Of a stretch of DNA of 64,000 nucleotides, positions 16,991-25,882 are shown piece by piece. Each line of letters begins with the position of its first letter. Position 1 is the stretch's first letter. The notes under the pieces were generated by a model that was given only the letters and a program-made list of their open reading frames with translations, searched no databases and was not told the DNA's origin. The position numbers were made by a program, and so were the translations under genes. The stretch comes from Sphingopyxis chilensis (GTDB lineage Bacteria > Pseudomonadota > Alphaproteobacteria > Sphingomonadales > Sphingomonadaceae): positions 1,955,501-2,019,500 of the forward strand of contig NZ_CP142394.1 in the NCBI RefSeq assembly GCF_035930445.1. Direction: 5' to 3'.

Positions 16991-18457
16991 ATGACGCACG
17001 CGCCATCGGCATCGCTACTGGATAAGCTCGCGGCGTTGCTCGGGCCGAAGGGCTATAGCGCCGACCCCGGCACGATCGCGCCCTGGCTGACCGACTGGCG
17101 CAGCAAATATCACGGCCGCGCCGCCGCGATGCTGTCGCCGGCATCGACCCAGGAGGTGTCCGCTATCGTCCGCCTGTGCGCCGACGAGCAAGTTGCGCTG
17201 GTTCCCCAGGGCGGCAACAGCGGTATGGTTGGCGGTGCCACCCCCGACGACAGCGGCGACCAGCTGCTGCTCAGCCTGCGGCGTATGAACCGCATACGTC
17301 ATGTCGACGAAGCGGCGCGGCTTGCCGTCGCGGAGGCAGGGGTGATATTGGAAGTCTTCCACGATGGCGTTCTGGCGCACGGCCTGCGCTTTCCGCTCAC
17401 GCTCGGCGGCAAAGGGTCGGCGACGATCGGCGGGCTGGTATCGACGAACGCGGGCGGAACGCAGGTGCTCCGCCACGGGACGATGCGCGCGCTGGTCGCG
17501 GGACTCGAGGCCGTGCTGCCCGACGGCAGCATTTTCGACGGGCTCGCCCCGCTCAAGAAGGATAATCGCGGCTACGACCTGCGGCACCTGTTGTGCGGTG
17601 CCGAGGGGACATTGGGTATCGTGACCGCTGCCTGCCTGCACCTCGTCCCCGCGGTCGCGGCGCGGCGTACGGCTTGGATCGGCGTCGATTCGCCCGAGCA
17701 CGCGCTCCTGCTGCTGCGCAGGCTCGATGCCGCGATCGGCGATGCGCTCGAGGGCTTTGAACTGATCCCGCAAAGCTGCCTTGACGCCGTGCTGCGCCAT
17801 ATTCCCCAGACGCGCGCGCCGCTTTCCGATCCCCACCCCTGGCATATCCTGCTGGAACTGGCGGGCGATCAAGATCGGCCGCTGGGCGACGCGCTCGATC
17901 CGCAACTGGCGGCGGCGATCGACACCGGCCTGATCCGCGACGTCGTGATCGCCAAGAGCGAACGCGAAAGCGACGATTTCTGGCGGCTTCGCGATTCCAT
18001 TTCCGAGGCCGAACGCGCCGAAGGCCCCGCGCTTCAGCACGATATCAGCGTTCCGGTCGACTTGATGCCCGATTTTATCGCCGAAAACCCGCGACGGCTG
18101 GAAAGCGTCTTTCCGGGCTTGCGCGCCTTGTCCTTCGGGCACCTCGGCGACGGCAACGTGCATCACCACGTCCAGCCGCCCGCCGGCGTCGATGGCGCTG
18201 TATGGCTCGCCGAGCATGGCGCGGCGGTCAGCCGGCTCGTCTATTCGCACGTTGTCGAGCTTGGCGGTTCGATTTCGGCCGAACATGGCATCGGCCAGAT
18301 GAAGCGCGACATATTGGCCGAACTCGACAGTCCGGCGCGGCTGTCGGCGCTGCGCGGTATCAAGGCCGGCCTCGATCCGGCGGGCATCCTCAATCCGGGC
18401 AAGCTCATCGCCGGACTTGGCGATCGCCCCCTTGCGTCGCACCGCGCGGGCCAATAA
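16991..18457 (+). CDS. FAD-binding 2-hydroxyacid dehydrogenase (GlcD / D-2-hydroxyglutarate dehydrogenase type)
   Basis: The 488-residue product has the PCMH-type FAD domain (LVPQGGNSGMVGG, residues about 70-85; VSTNAGGTQVLRHGTM) and the C-terminal FAD-oxidase domain with FGHLGDGNVHHHV (metal/substrate His) and SAEHGIGQMKRD. Such enzymes oxidise D-lactate, D-2-hydroxyglutarate or glycolate and feed electrons to an acceptor such as quinone or ETF. D-2-HGDH is the nearest guess but the motifs do not settle the substrate. The ATG at 16991 is the first that fits the domain. Confidence 0.88.
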   Translation: MTHAPSASLLDKLAALLGPKGYSADPGTIAPWLTDWRSKYHGRAAAMLSPASTQEVSAIVRLCADEQVALVPQGGNSGMVGGATPDDSGDQLLLSLRRMNRIRHVDEAARLAVAEAGVILEVFHDGVLAHGLRFPLTLGGKGSATIGGLVSTNAGGTQVLRHGTMRALVAGLEAVLPDGSIFDGLAPLKKDNRGYDLRHLLCGAEGTLGIVTAACLHLVPAVAARRTAWIGVDSPEHALLLLRRLDAAIGDALEGFELIPQSCLDAVLRHIPQTRAPLSDPHPWHILLELAGDQDRPLGDALDPQLAAAIDTGLIRDVVIAKSERESDDFWRLRDSISEAERAEGPALQHDISVPVDLMPDFIAENPRRLESVFPGLRALSFGHLGDGNVHHHVQPPAGVDGAVWLAEHGAAVSRLVYSHVVELGGSISAEHGIGQMKRDILAELDSPARLSALRGIKAGLDPAGILNPGKLIAGLGDRPLASHRAGQ

Positions 18458-18507
18458 GGCGCTGTATCTTTTTTGTCCCGCCGACGGGCACCTACCGGAG
18501 TTGAAAC

Positions 18508-19287
18508 ATGGCCACTGCGCCCGCACCTGCCAACCTGCCGCTGTTCTACAAGGACCTTGTCCCGCTTTCGAGCGTCGATCACGCCGATTTCCGCGCCCGC
18601 CCGCTCGATAGCGCCGAATTCCTGGTTGGCCAGCATGCGATCCCGCTGACCTCGGACGAATTCGTCTCGGCCTGCCGCTTTTTCCCGATCGTCTTTTCGG
18701 CGGGCGACAATCCCGTTCCGCTCGCGCTGATGGGCCTCAACGAAGGGATCAACACCTTCGTCGACGACGAGGGCAAGCTGGTCAACCCGGTGTATGTCCC
18801 AGCCTATATCCGCCGCTACCCCTTCCTGCTCGCCAAGCTTCAGCCCAATACGGAAGAGCTGTCGCTGTGCTTCGACCCGACCTCGGGCGCGCTCGGCAAG
18901 TTCGACGAAGGCGACGTGCTGTTCGTCGACGGGCAGCCGTCGGACCAGGTCAAGGCCGTACTGGAATTCTGCAAGAATTTCGAAGAAGCCGGCCAGCGCA
19001 CGGGCATGTTCATGGAGGAGCTGAAAAAGGCCGACCTCCTGATGGACGGCGAAGTCTCGATCCAGCAGGAAGGCAATGACAAGCCCTATGTCTATCGCGG
19101 CTTCCAGATGGTCGACGAGAACAAGCTGCGCGAGCTGCGCGGCGACGTGCTGCGCAAGCTGATGCAGAACGGCATCCTCGGCCTGATCTTCGCGCACCTC
19201 TTCTCGCTGCAGCTGATGCGCGAAGTGTTCGCTGAGCAGGTCAAGAGCGGCAAGATGCCGCTCAACACCGAACTACCCGCAGCCTGA
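18508..19287 (+). CDS. SapC family protein
   Basis: A 259-residue protein of the SapC family, named after a Campylobacter S-layer locus gene. It shows ALMGLNEGINTFVD, YIPAYIRRYPF-type sequence (here PAYIRRYPFLL) and LCFDPTS, and ends with a helical region (ENKLRELRGDVLRKL). No signal peptide is visible. The true role is unknown; in sphingomonads and caulobacters SapC genes often occur near TonB receptors and tryptophan halogenases, but none is near here. GGAG precedes the ATG. Call by family, function open. Confidence 0.88.
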   Translation: MATAPAPANLPLFYKDLVPLSSVDHADFRARPLDSAEFLVGQHAIPLTSDEFVSACRFFPIVFSAGDNPVPLALMGLNEGINTFVDDEGKLVNPVYVPAYIRRYPFLLAKLQPNTEELSLCFDPTSGALGKFDEGDVLFVDGQPSDQVKAVLEFCKNFEEAGQRTGMFMEELKKADLLMDGEVSIQQEGNDKPYVYRGFQMVDENKLRELRGDVLRKLMQNGILGLIFAHLFSLQLMREVFAEQVKSGKMPLNTELPAA

Positions 19288-19302
19288 GCACGGGCATATA
19301 GG

Positions 19303-19330
19303 GCCGCCCCTGCATTCTCGCGGGGGCGGT
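19303..19330. repeat. Inverted repeat between convergent SapC and DUF1674 genes
   Basis: GCCGCCCC and its near complement GGGGCGGT form an 8-bp stem around a 12-base loop, 15 bp after the SapC stop. No T-run follows on either strand, so a role in termination is uncertain. Confidence 0.3.
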
Positions 19331-19346
19331 CACAGGGTCGCGGCGG

Positions 19347-19556
19347 TCAAAAATCCACGGCGACGCCTTTCAACTCCCAATCGCCATAGCGCACCGGATT
19401 GCGCCCGCCCGGCTGGTCCTCGGCCATGTCCTCGACGATGGGCTTGGGAGCCGGAACCGCACTGTTCGTCCAGCCCGCAGGCGCTTTGACATGGGCGGGG
19501 CGCTTTACAGCGCGCGGCGTTCCGCCGATGGTCGGGTTCGGGCTGCTGTCGTTCAT
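19347..19556 (-). CDS. DUF1674 protein (SdhAF4-like succinate dehydrogenase assembly factor)
   Basis: A 69-residue protein whose C-terminus, GGRNPVRYGDWELKGVAVDF, is the DUF1674 signature shared with the eukaryotic assembly factor SDHAF4, which helps mature the flavinylated SdhA subunit. The N-terminal half is Pro/Ala-rich and disordered. ATG 19556 has GGGGCAGGG upstream. It lies head-to-head with rsmB (56 bp between starts), as seen in other sphingomonads. Role in complex II assembly is inferred from the family. Confidence 0.85.
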   Translation of the reverse strand: MNDSSPNPTIGGTPRAVKRPAHVKAPAGWTNSAVPAPKPIVEDMAEDQPGGRNPVRYGDWELKGVAVDF

Positions 19557-19612
19557 GGCCCTGCCCCTATAGGATTTCCGATGCGCCACGCCAAGCAAGT
19601 CGTAGCCCCTTC

Positions 19613-20914
19613 ATGACCGATCGCCGTCCCCCACGGCGTCGCCGGCAAGCGGGCGAAGCCGATCCCCCCGGCATGGCGCCGCGCCGCGCCGCGCTTCGCC
19701 TCATCGACGCGATCCTGCGCCGCGGCGATCCGCTCGACGTTGCGATGCACGCAGCGGCGCAGGGCCTGGCCGGCGCCGACCGCGCGTTCGCCGTCGCGAT
19801 CGCTTCCGAAACGATGCGCTGGATGGTCGACATCGACGCGCTGATCGACGGCGCCACGGCGCAGATTCTTCCCGATGACGTCAAGTCGCGCGCCGTGCTG
19901 CGGATCGCGCTTGCGCAGTTGCTGGTGCTGAAAAGTCCCGGCCATGCGGTCGTATCGACCGCCCTGCCGCTCGTCGATGGCGGGCCGCGACGGCTGGTCC
20001 ACGCGATCCTGTCGCGCGCGCAGCAGGAGGAATGGCGGCTACCCGAACGCGCCACCCTTCCCCTGCCCACCGCCGAACGATGGGCCGAGCAATGGAGCCT
20101 GACGACGGTCGAGGCCGCCGAAGCGAGCTGGAGCGTCCCGCCGCCGATCGACCTCAGCTTCGCCGCCGAACCGGGCGCCGACGAATGGCCCGATGCGGTT
20201 TCCCTTGCGCCGCGCCATCGCCGCCTGCCGCGTGGACAGGCGGTCGAGGCGATGCCGGGCTATGCCGAAGGCGGCTGGTGGGTACAGGATCTGGCAGCGA
20301 GCCTGCCCGCACGCCTGCTTGGCGCCGGCGAGGGCCGAACCGTTCTCGACCTTTGTGCCGCGCCCGGCGGGAAGACGATGCAACTCGCGGCTGCAGGCTG
20401 GGAAGTCGTCGCGGTAGACTCGAGCGCGAAAAGACTCGAACGGCTCCGCACAAACATGGAACGGACCGGCCTGTCGGCGGACGTCGTCCAAGGGGATATC
20501 CGGTCGTGGGCGCCCGAGGGTCAGGCCGACGCGGTATTGCTCGACGCGCCTTGCTCGGCGACCGGCATCTTCCGCCGCCATCCCGACGTCCTGCACCGCA
20601 TCGAGCCCCGCCAGATCGCGGAAATGTCGGCGCTGCAGGCCGAACTACTGGCGCGCGCGGCCTTCTGGGTCAAACCGGGCGGGACGCTGATCTACGCGAC
20701 CTGCTCGCTCGAGGCAGACGAAGGCGAGGATCAGGTGTCGGCCTTCCTCGATCATCACGCCGGATGGACCATCGAGCCGGCACGCGCCGACGAATTGCCC
20801 GAAGCGATTGCGCCTGACAGCAACGGCTTCATCCGCACCCTTCCGGGCGTGCTCGCGGACGCGGGCGGTCTTGACGGATTCTTCGTCGCCCGACTGCGCG
20901 CGCCGTCGAGCTGA
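19613..20914 (+). CDS. rsmB: 16S rRNA (cytosine967-C5)-methyltransferase RsmB family
   Basis: The 433-residue product has an N-terminal NusB-like RNA-binding domain (residues about 22-140) and a C-terminal SAM methyltransferase domain. Seen are the SAM loop LDLCAAPGGKT (about residue 245), motif IV LLDAPCSATG with the release Cys, and motif VI YATCSLEADEGE with the nucleophile Cys. The enzyme methylates C967 in 16S rRNA. RsmB relatives acting at other positions (RsmF, NOP2-like) lack the NusB domain, which supports the call. Confidence 0.9.
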   Translation: MTDRRPPRRRRQAGEADPPGMAPRRAALRLIDAILRRGDPLDVAMHAAAQGLAGADRAFAVAIASETMRWMVDIDALIDGATAQILPDDVKSRAVLRIALAQLLVLKSPGHAVVSTALPLVDGGPRRLVHAILSRAQQEEWRLPERATLPLPTAERWAEQWSLTTVEAAEASWSVPPPIDLSFAAEPGADEWPDAVSLAPRHRRLPRGQAVEAMPGYAEGGWWVQDLAASLPARLLGAGEGRTVLDLCAAPGGKTMQLAAAGWEVVAVDSSAKRLERLRTNMERTGLSADVVQGDIRSWAPEGQADAVLLDAPCSATGIFRRHPDVLHRIEPRQIAEMSALQAELLARAAFWVKPGGTLIYATCSLEADEGEDQVSAFLDHHAGWTIEPARADELPEAIAPDSNGFIRTLPGVLADAGGLDGFFVARLRAPSS

Positions 20915-20932
20915 ACGACACGCAAGCAAAGA

Positions 20933-20969
20933 GGGCGGCCCGCCAAAATCGTTGGCGAGCCGGCCTTTT
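20933..20969. terminator. Probable bidirectional terminator between rsmB and the DUF885 gene
   Basis: Arms 20933-20945 and 20953-20965 pair over 11 of 13 positions around a 7-base loop, and TTTT follows on the plus strand. It lies between two convergent genes, where a shared terminator is expected. The T-run is short and the stem imperfect. Confidence 0.5.
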
Positions 20970-20977
20970 CGGAGCTT

Positions 20978-22699
20978 TTAGAAGACCGCCTTCGGCGTAT
21001 CTTCCTTCATCATCGCGGCGCGCACCATCGGGATCGGCGGGCCGCCATAGGACAGGAATTCGTCGTGGAAGGCCTTCCACTTCGTCCGGTCGCCCTTCGT
21101 CCAGTCCTCGCGCAGCTTGCGGATCATCAGCTTGCCCATCGTGTAGTTGAGATAGGCGGGATCATAAGTGCCGCGTGCCGCCTGTTGCCGGGCGTTGCCT
21201 TCGTCCTGATAGCATTGCTCCTTGAACAGCTTTTCGCTGTCCGCGACGGTCATGCCCTGCGTGTGCAGCCCGATGGCCGAAAGATAGCGGCAATCGCGCA
21301 GCAGCGCGTTCGACAACTGGCCGATATGGGTTTCGAGGTCGCCCTCGCCCAGCCCGGCATCCCACATCATCTCCTCGGTATAATGCGCCCAGCCTTCGGC
21401 GAAGGCATAGCCCACGAACAGCTTGCCGAAGATGCTCTCGGCGCGGTTCGAGTGGAGGAAGTTGAGGAAGTGCCCCGGCCACACCTCGTGGACCGAAGTG
21501 AAAAGCAGGTCCTTCTTGCCCGGAATGAAGGCATCCTGCGTCGCCTTGTCCCACGCCGGATCGGGCGGCGAGATATAATAGACCGACGGCAGGCCTTTCT
21601 CATACGGCCCCGGAATGTCGATATAGGCACTATTCTGACGGTTGTACGGCGGCGATTCTTCCACCTGCGCCTGTTCGGTGCCGGGGATCGTCACGATATC
21701 CTTCTCGACCAGGAAGGCGCGCAGGACCGGAAGCTGGCGCCGCGCCTCGGCGACGGGGCCACCCTCGGGCTTGTCCGCATTCATCTTCTTCATGCAGTCG
21801 GCGATCGTCATCCCCGCGGCATAGGTCGCGCAGGCGGCCTTCAGCGCATCCTGGTTGCGCTTGAGGTCGGCGCGCCCGATGCGCTCGAGTTCGGCGAGCG
21901 GGGTATCGACGCCCTCGTTGGTGAGGATCATCTTCGCGAATGTCTCGGCGCCCAGCGCATAGCCGTCGGTCGTGCCCGGCTGCGATCCGACATATTCGGC
22001 AAGATCGGACATCGCCGCGCCGGCCTTTTCGGCCGCATCATCGAACTGCTTCTGCAGCGCCTCGTCCTTGACCGATGCGAAAGCCGCCTTGGCGTCGCCC
22101 TTGTAATAATCGGCAAAGCCGCCGAAACCTGCCGTGCCATATTTGACGAAGGTCGCGGGGAGCGGGAGCTTGAGATTCGCCTTGATCTGCGCTGCCGCCG
22201 CGGGGACTTTTTCGGCATAGGCGATGAATGCCTTCATCCGGGTCGTCGCGTCGGCATAGGGGCGCGCGATATAGACGTTGGGATCGAGCGCGCCGGTATA
22301 AAAGGCGGGATTCTTCCGGGCGAAATCGGTGTCGCGGAGGAAGAAGAGCTGCCCCTGCGCGACGTGGATCAGATAGTCGCGCTCGAATTTTTCGGCGTCG
22401 GTCATTTCGCCGTCGAACGCCTTGGCATCAGCGATCGTTTTTTCGAGATAGGCCGCCTGTTTCTCAAGGCCCTCGGGCGACCAGTCGGGCAATTGCCCGT
22501 CAAACTCGTGCTTGCCCTGATAGACCGCGAAATTGGGATTGAGCGGAAAATAGCCGGTGAGGAAACTATCGCGAAATTCGGTCCATGACTTGGCGCTTTG
22601 AGCCGTTGCGGATTTATTGTCGGATGCGTTGCAAGCGGTGAGCGCGAGCAGCGTCGCAGCCATGGCGACGCCGCCAAAGCGGACAAATTTGCGATTCAT
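20978..22699 (-). CDS. DUF885 family lipoprotein (putative metallopeptidase)
   Basis: A 573-residue exported protein. It begins with MNRKF and a lipoprotein signal with lipobox LTAC (Cys near residue 21). The body belongs to DUF885, a family with zinc-peptidase character: the motif HEVWPGHFLNFLH supplies the HExxxGH-type ligands and GWAHYTEEMMWDAG the downstream Glu. The ATG at 22699 has a ribosome site (AGGGAG and AAGGA); a longer frame to 22846 overlaps the divergent promoter. Substrate unknown, probably peptides in the periplasm. Confidence 0.87.
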   Translation of the reverse strand: MNRKFVRFGGVAMAATLLALTACNASDNKSATAQSAKSWTEFRDSFLTGYFPLNPNFAVYQGKHEFDGQLPDWSPEGLEKQAAYLEKTIADAKAFDGEMTDAEKFERDYLIHVAQGQLFFLRDTDFARKNPAFYTGALDPNVYIARPYADATTRMKAFIAYAEKVPAAAAQIKANLKLPLPATFVKYGTAGFGGFADYYKGDAKAAFASVKDEALQKQFDDAAEKAGAAMSDLAEYVGSQPGTTDGYALGAETFAKMILTNEGVDTPLAELERIGRADLKRNQDALKAACATYAAGMTIADCMKKMNADKPEGGPVAEARRQLPVLRAFLVEKDIVTIPGTEQAQVEESPPYNRQNSAYIDIPGPYEKGLPSVYYISPPDPAWDKATQDAFIPGKKDLLFTSVHEVWPGHFLNFLHSNRAESIFGKLFVGYAFAEGWAHYTEEMMWDAGLGEGDLETHIGQLSNALLRDCRYLSAIGLHTQGMTVADSEKLFKEQCYQDEGNARQQAARGTYDPAYLNYTMGKLMIRKLREDWTKGDRTKWKAFHDEFLSYGGPPIPMVRAAMMKEDTPKAVF

Positions 22700-22827
22700 T
22701 CCTTGATCTCCCTGACTCCGGTGCCCGCGCTTCTGCCAGCCGCTCAGGTCGATGGCACCCGAAAATCGACGAACGGCAAAGCTATGCTGTCTGGACAGGC
22801 ACGAAAAGCCGGTTACGGCGAACACCG

Positions 22828-24138
22828 ATGGCGACGATCCCCCCACCCGAAGGCGAAGAACCGGTGATGCCGGAGGCGACGCCCAAAGCCCCTTCCCCGC
22901 TCAGCTTTCCCGACTTCCGCTATTTCTGGCTCGCGCGCTTCGCTGCGGTAATGGCGACAATCGCGATGGTCGTCGTGATCGGGTACCAACTCTATGACAC
23001 CGCGCGCTCCGACTATGGCATGTCGATCAAGGAGGCGTCGTTCCAGCTCGGACTGCTCGGGCTGTTCCAGTTCGTCCCGCTCGCGATCCTGACCCCCGTC
23101 GCCGGATGGGCGGCCGATCGCTTCGAACGGCGCAGCGTCGCGATCTTCTCGAACCTGATCGATCTGCTTATCGCGGCCACGCTCGGCTGGTTCACCTGGA
23201 CCGACGGCCTGACGCTCAATCTGCTCTTCGGCCTTGCCGCGCTCCACGGGGTAGCCCGCGTCTTTTCGGGCCCGGCGATGAGCGCGATCGCGCCCAATAT
23301 CGTGCCGCCCGCCGTGCTGCCGCGCGCGATCGCGATGAGCAGCATCGCCTGGCAATCGGCTTCGGTGATCGGCCCGGCGGCAGGCGGACTCATCTATGCC
23401 GCGCACCCGGCGTCGGTCTATGTCTTCGCCGCGGCGCTGCTCGCGATTTCGGCCTTCACCTTGAGCCGCGTGCGCCCCGTGCTGCCGCCGCCGGCCGAGG
23501 TGCGCCGGCATCCGCTGCGCGAAATGGTCGACGGGCTGCAATTCGTGTGGGTCGAGCGCTTCCTTCTGGGCACGATCACGCTCGACCTGTTCGCCGTGCT
23601 GCTCGCGGGGGCTACCGCGATGTTCCCCGTCTTCGCGCGCGATATATTGCACGCCGGACCGGAGGGCGCGGGCTTGATGCGCGCCGCCGTCGCTTTCGGG
23701 TCGGTCGGCGTTGCCGTGGGCCTCGCCATCCGACCGATCGAGCGCGATGTCGGGGTGAAAATGCTCTGGGCGGTCGCCGTGTTCGGCGCCGGGACGGTCG
23801 CCTTCGGGCTCTCGACCAGCCTGATCCTGTCGCTCGCGCTGCTCGTGCTGATGGGTGCCGCCGACATGTTTTCGGTGTTCGTTCGCGGCACGCTGATCCA
23901 GCTCAACACGCCCGACCACATGCGCGGGCGCGTCAGCGCCGCATCCGGGCTCGCCATTTCGGCCTCGAACGAGCTCGGCGAGATGCGCGCGGGCGCGATG
24001 GCCGCCGCGCTCGGCCCGATCAGCGCCGTGGTCGTCGGCGGCGCTGCCGCGGTTGGCGTAACGGCGCTTTGGGCCTGGATCTTTCCCGAACTGCGCCGCG
24101 CCAAAACATTCGAGCCGCAGTTCAAACAGACCAACTGA
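22828..24138 (+). CDS. MFS transporter, EntS/DUF894-like exporter
   Basis: The 436-residue product has about 11-12 TM segments, opening with SFPDFRYFWLARF, the common start of enterobactin-exporter-like MFS_3 proteins. The A-motif region reads GWAADRFERRSVAI, and FVRGTLIQLNTPDHMRGRVSA is typical of the group. It may export a siderophore or hydrophobic compound; no biosynthetic genes adjoin. ATG 22828 is used; ATG 22867 is an alternative that removes 13 polar residues. It diverges from the DUF885 gene across a 128-bp gap. Confidence 0.85.
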   Translation: MATIPPPEGEEPVMPEATPKAPSPLSFPDFRYFWLARFAAVMATIAMVVVIGYQLYDTARSDYGMSIKEASFQLGLLGLFQFVPLAILTPVAGWAADRFERRSVAIFSNLIDLLIAATLGWFTWTDGLTLNLLFGLAALHGVARVFSGPAMSAIAPNIVPPAVLPRAIAMSSIAWQSASVIGPAAGGLIYAAHPASVYVFAAALLAISAFTLSRVRPVLPPPAEVRRHPLREMVDGLQFVWVERFLLGTITLDLFAVLLAGATAMFPVFARDILHAGPEGAGLMRAAVAFGSVGVAVGLAIRPIERDVGVKMLWAVAVFGAGTVAFGLSTSLILSLALLVLMGAADMFSVFVRGTLIQLNTPDHMRGRVSAASGLAISASNELGEMRAGAMAAALGPISAVVVGGAAAVGVTALWAWIFPELRRAKTFEPQFKQTN

Positions 24139-24287
24139 CGCATTTCCGTAGCCGCCGGAGGGCTCGCTTCGCCTCGTCGGAAAACAGCGCCGATTCATCA
24201 CAAAGCAATTGTCTATTTATTTGGTTGAATTATCTCATATGCACCCGTCACCGCGGTTCCCCTTGCCCCCTCAATGGAGAAACCGTC

Positions 24288-24956
24288 ATGCACAGTGCGA
24301 CGATCCGATATAAAATCCTGACGATTCCGGGCCTTCACAACAGCGGCCCCACCCACTGGCAGAGCCTGTGGGAGCATAAATTCCCGGATAGCGAGCGAAT
24401 CGAACTCGGCAGCTGGGACAATCCCGACAAGGACGAATGGGTGCGCCGCATCGCGGCCGCGATCGAGGTCGAGAGCGAACCTGTGCTCGTCGCCGCGCAC
24501 AGCCTCGGCTGCCACGCTTTTGCCCACTGGTTCGCCGGCGCCAGCGCGGTGACGCGGACGCGCATCACCGGCGCGCTGCTCGTCGCGCCGCCCGACCTTG
24601 GCCGACTGCGACACAAACATGGCGTGCAAAGCTTTGCCGGCGCGTCCGGCTTCACGTCGCGCGTGCCGATGACCGTCGTCGCCAGCGATAACGATCCCTA
24701 TGCCAAGGCCGCGCATGTGTGGCGGCTCGCCCGGCAGTGGGACGCGCGTTTCGTCAATGCCGGGCCGTTCGGTCATATCAATGCGGACTCGGAGATCGGA
24801 GACTGGCCTTATGGACAGTATCTCCTCGCCTCGTTACAACCCGCGCCGACGCCGGCCTTGGCGGATGAGGCACTCTGGCTACGCGCCGGGGACTGGCTAA
24901 ATCGCGTCCGCCGCGACCCGCGGTTCGAATTCAAGGAAAGAGCGCACCGATCATGA
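24288..24956 (+). CDS. RBBP9/YdeN family serine hydrolase
   Basis: A 222-residue small alpha/beta hydrolase. It begins near [17 protein letters not shown], the family start, and has the nucleophile elbow AHSLGCHA (Ser), an Asp in VVASDNDPY and the His in [10 protein letters not shown], completing a catalytic triad. The family's physiological substrates are unknown. GGAGA precedes the ATG at 24288; a longer frame upstream is a shadow of the MFS gene. The stop overlaps the cysK start (ATGA), so the two are translationally coupled. Confidence 0.9.
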   Translation: MHSATIRYKILTIPGLHNSGPTHWQSLWEHKFPDSERIELGSWDNPDKDEWVRRIAAAIEVESEPVLVAAHSLGCHAFAHWFAGASAVTRTRITGALLVAPPDLGRLRHKHGVQSFAGASGFTSRVPMTVVASDNDPYAKAAHVWRLARQWDARFVNAGPFGHINADSEIGDWPYGQYLLASLQPAPTPALADEALWLRAGDWLNRVRRDPRFEFKERAHRS

Positions 24957-25873
24957 AAGCCAATTCGATCCTCGATACCATCGGGAACACGCCGCACATC
25001 CGTATGACCAAGCTGTTTCCGGGCGCCGAGGTCTGGATAAAGTCGGAACGCAGCAATCCGGGCGGATCGATCAAGGACCGGATCGGCCTCGCGATGATCG
25101 AAGCGGCGGAGCGCGACGGCAGCCTGAAAGCCGGCGGCACCATTGTCGAGCCGACGTCGGGTAACACCGGCATCGGCCTCGCGATGGCGGCCGCGGTCAA
25201 AGGCTACAAACTGATCCTCGTCATGCCCGAAAGCATGTCGGTCGAGCGCCGCCGGCTGATGCTCGCCTATGGCGCGACCTTCGACCTCACGCCGCGCGAA
25301 AAGGGCATGAAGGGCGCGATCGAGCGTGCGATCGAGCTGGTCGAAACGACGCCCGGCGCATGGATGCCACAGCAGTTCGAAAATGAAGCCAATATCGACG
25401 TCCACGTCCGCACGACGGGCCCCGAAATCCTCGCCGACTTCAAGGACAGCCCGATCGACGTGCTGATCACGGGCGTCGGCACCGGCGGCCATATCACCGG
25501 CACCGCGCAGTTTCTCAAAGAGCATTGGCCAAACCTCAAGGTCTATGCCGTCGAACCCGAAGCGTCGCCGGTGATCTCCGGCGGCCAGCCCGCGCCGCAC
25601 CCGATCCAGGGTATCGGCGCCGGATTCATCCCGCGCAACCTGCATACCGACCTGCTCGACGGGGTGATCAAGGTCGACGCTGGCGCGGCAAAGGACTATG
25701 CGCGGCGCGCCGCGACCGAGGAAGGCATGCTCGTGGGCATTTCGTCGGGCGCGACACTCGCCGCCATCGCACAGAAGCTGGCCGAGCTGCCGCCCGGCAC
25801 CCGTGTGCTCGGCTTTAACTACGACACCGGCGAGCGCTACCTGTCGGTACCCGATTTCCTCCCGGAAATCTGA
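24953..25873 (+). CDS. cysK: Cysteine synthase A (O-acetylserine sulfhydrylase)
   Basis: A 306-residue PLP enzyme that makes cysteine from O-acetylserine and sulfide. The PLP lysine is Lys41 in [10 protein letters not shown]; the substrate loop TSGNTG and the phosphate-binding loop [10 protein letters not shown] are intact, and ISSGAT is near the C-terminus. Length matches CysK. The gene overlaps the preceding hydrolase by 4 bp and is followed 9 bp later by the wall hydrolase gene, so it is inside an operon. CysK versus CysM cannot be separated fully, but the length and [12 protein letters not shown] segment favour CysK. Confidence 0.92.
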   Translation: MKANSILDTIGNTPHIRMTKLFPGAEVWIKSERSNPGGSIKDRIGLAMIEAAERDGSLKAGGTIVEPTSGNTGIGLAMAAAVKGYKLILVMPESMSVERRRLMLAYGATFDLTPREKGMKGAIERAIELVETTPGAWMPQQFENEANIDVHVRTTGPEILADFKDSPIDVLITGVGTGGHITGTAQFLKEHWPNLKVYAVEPEASPVISGGQPAPHPIQGIGAGFIPRNLHTDLLDGVIKVDAGAAKDYARRAATEEGMLVGISSGATLAAIAQKLAELPPGTRVLGFNYDTGERYLSVPDFLPEI

Positions 25874-25882
25874 CCTTTCGCT

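Noticed and set aside
23106..24287. Extension of the RBBP9-like hydrolase over the MFS gene
   Set aside because: The extra 394 residues are the out-of-frame copy of the MFS coding sequence; the hydrolase domain begins right at ATG 24288.
24139..24287. Riboswitch or leader upstream of the hydrolase-cysK pair
   Set aside because: The stretch is AT-rich but shows no conserved riboswitch core and only weak promoter-like boxes.
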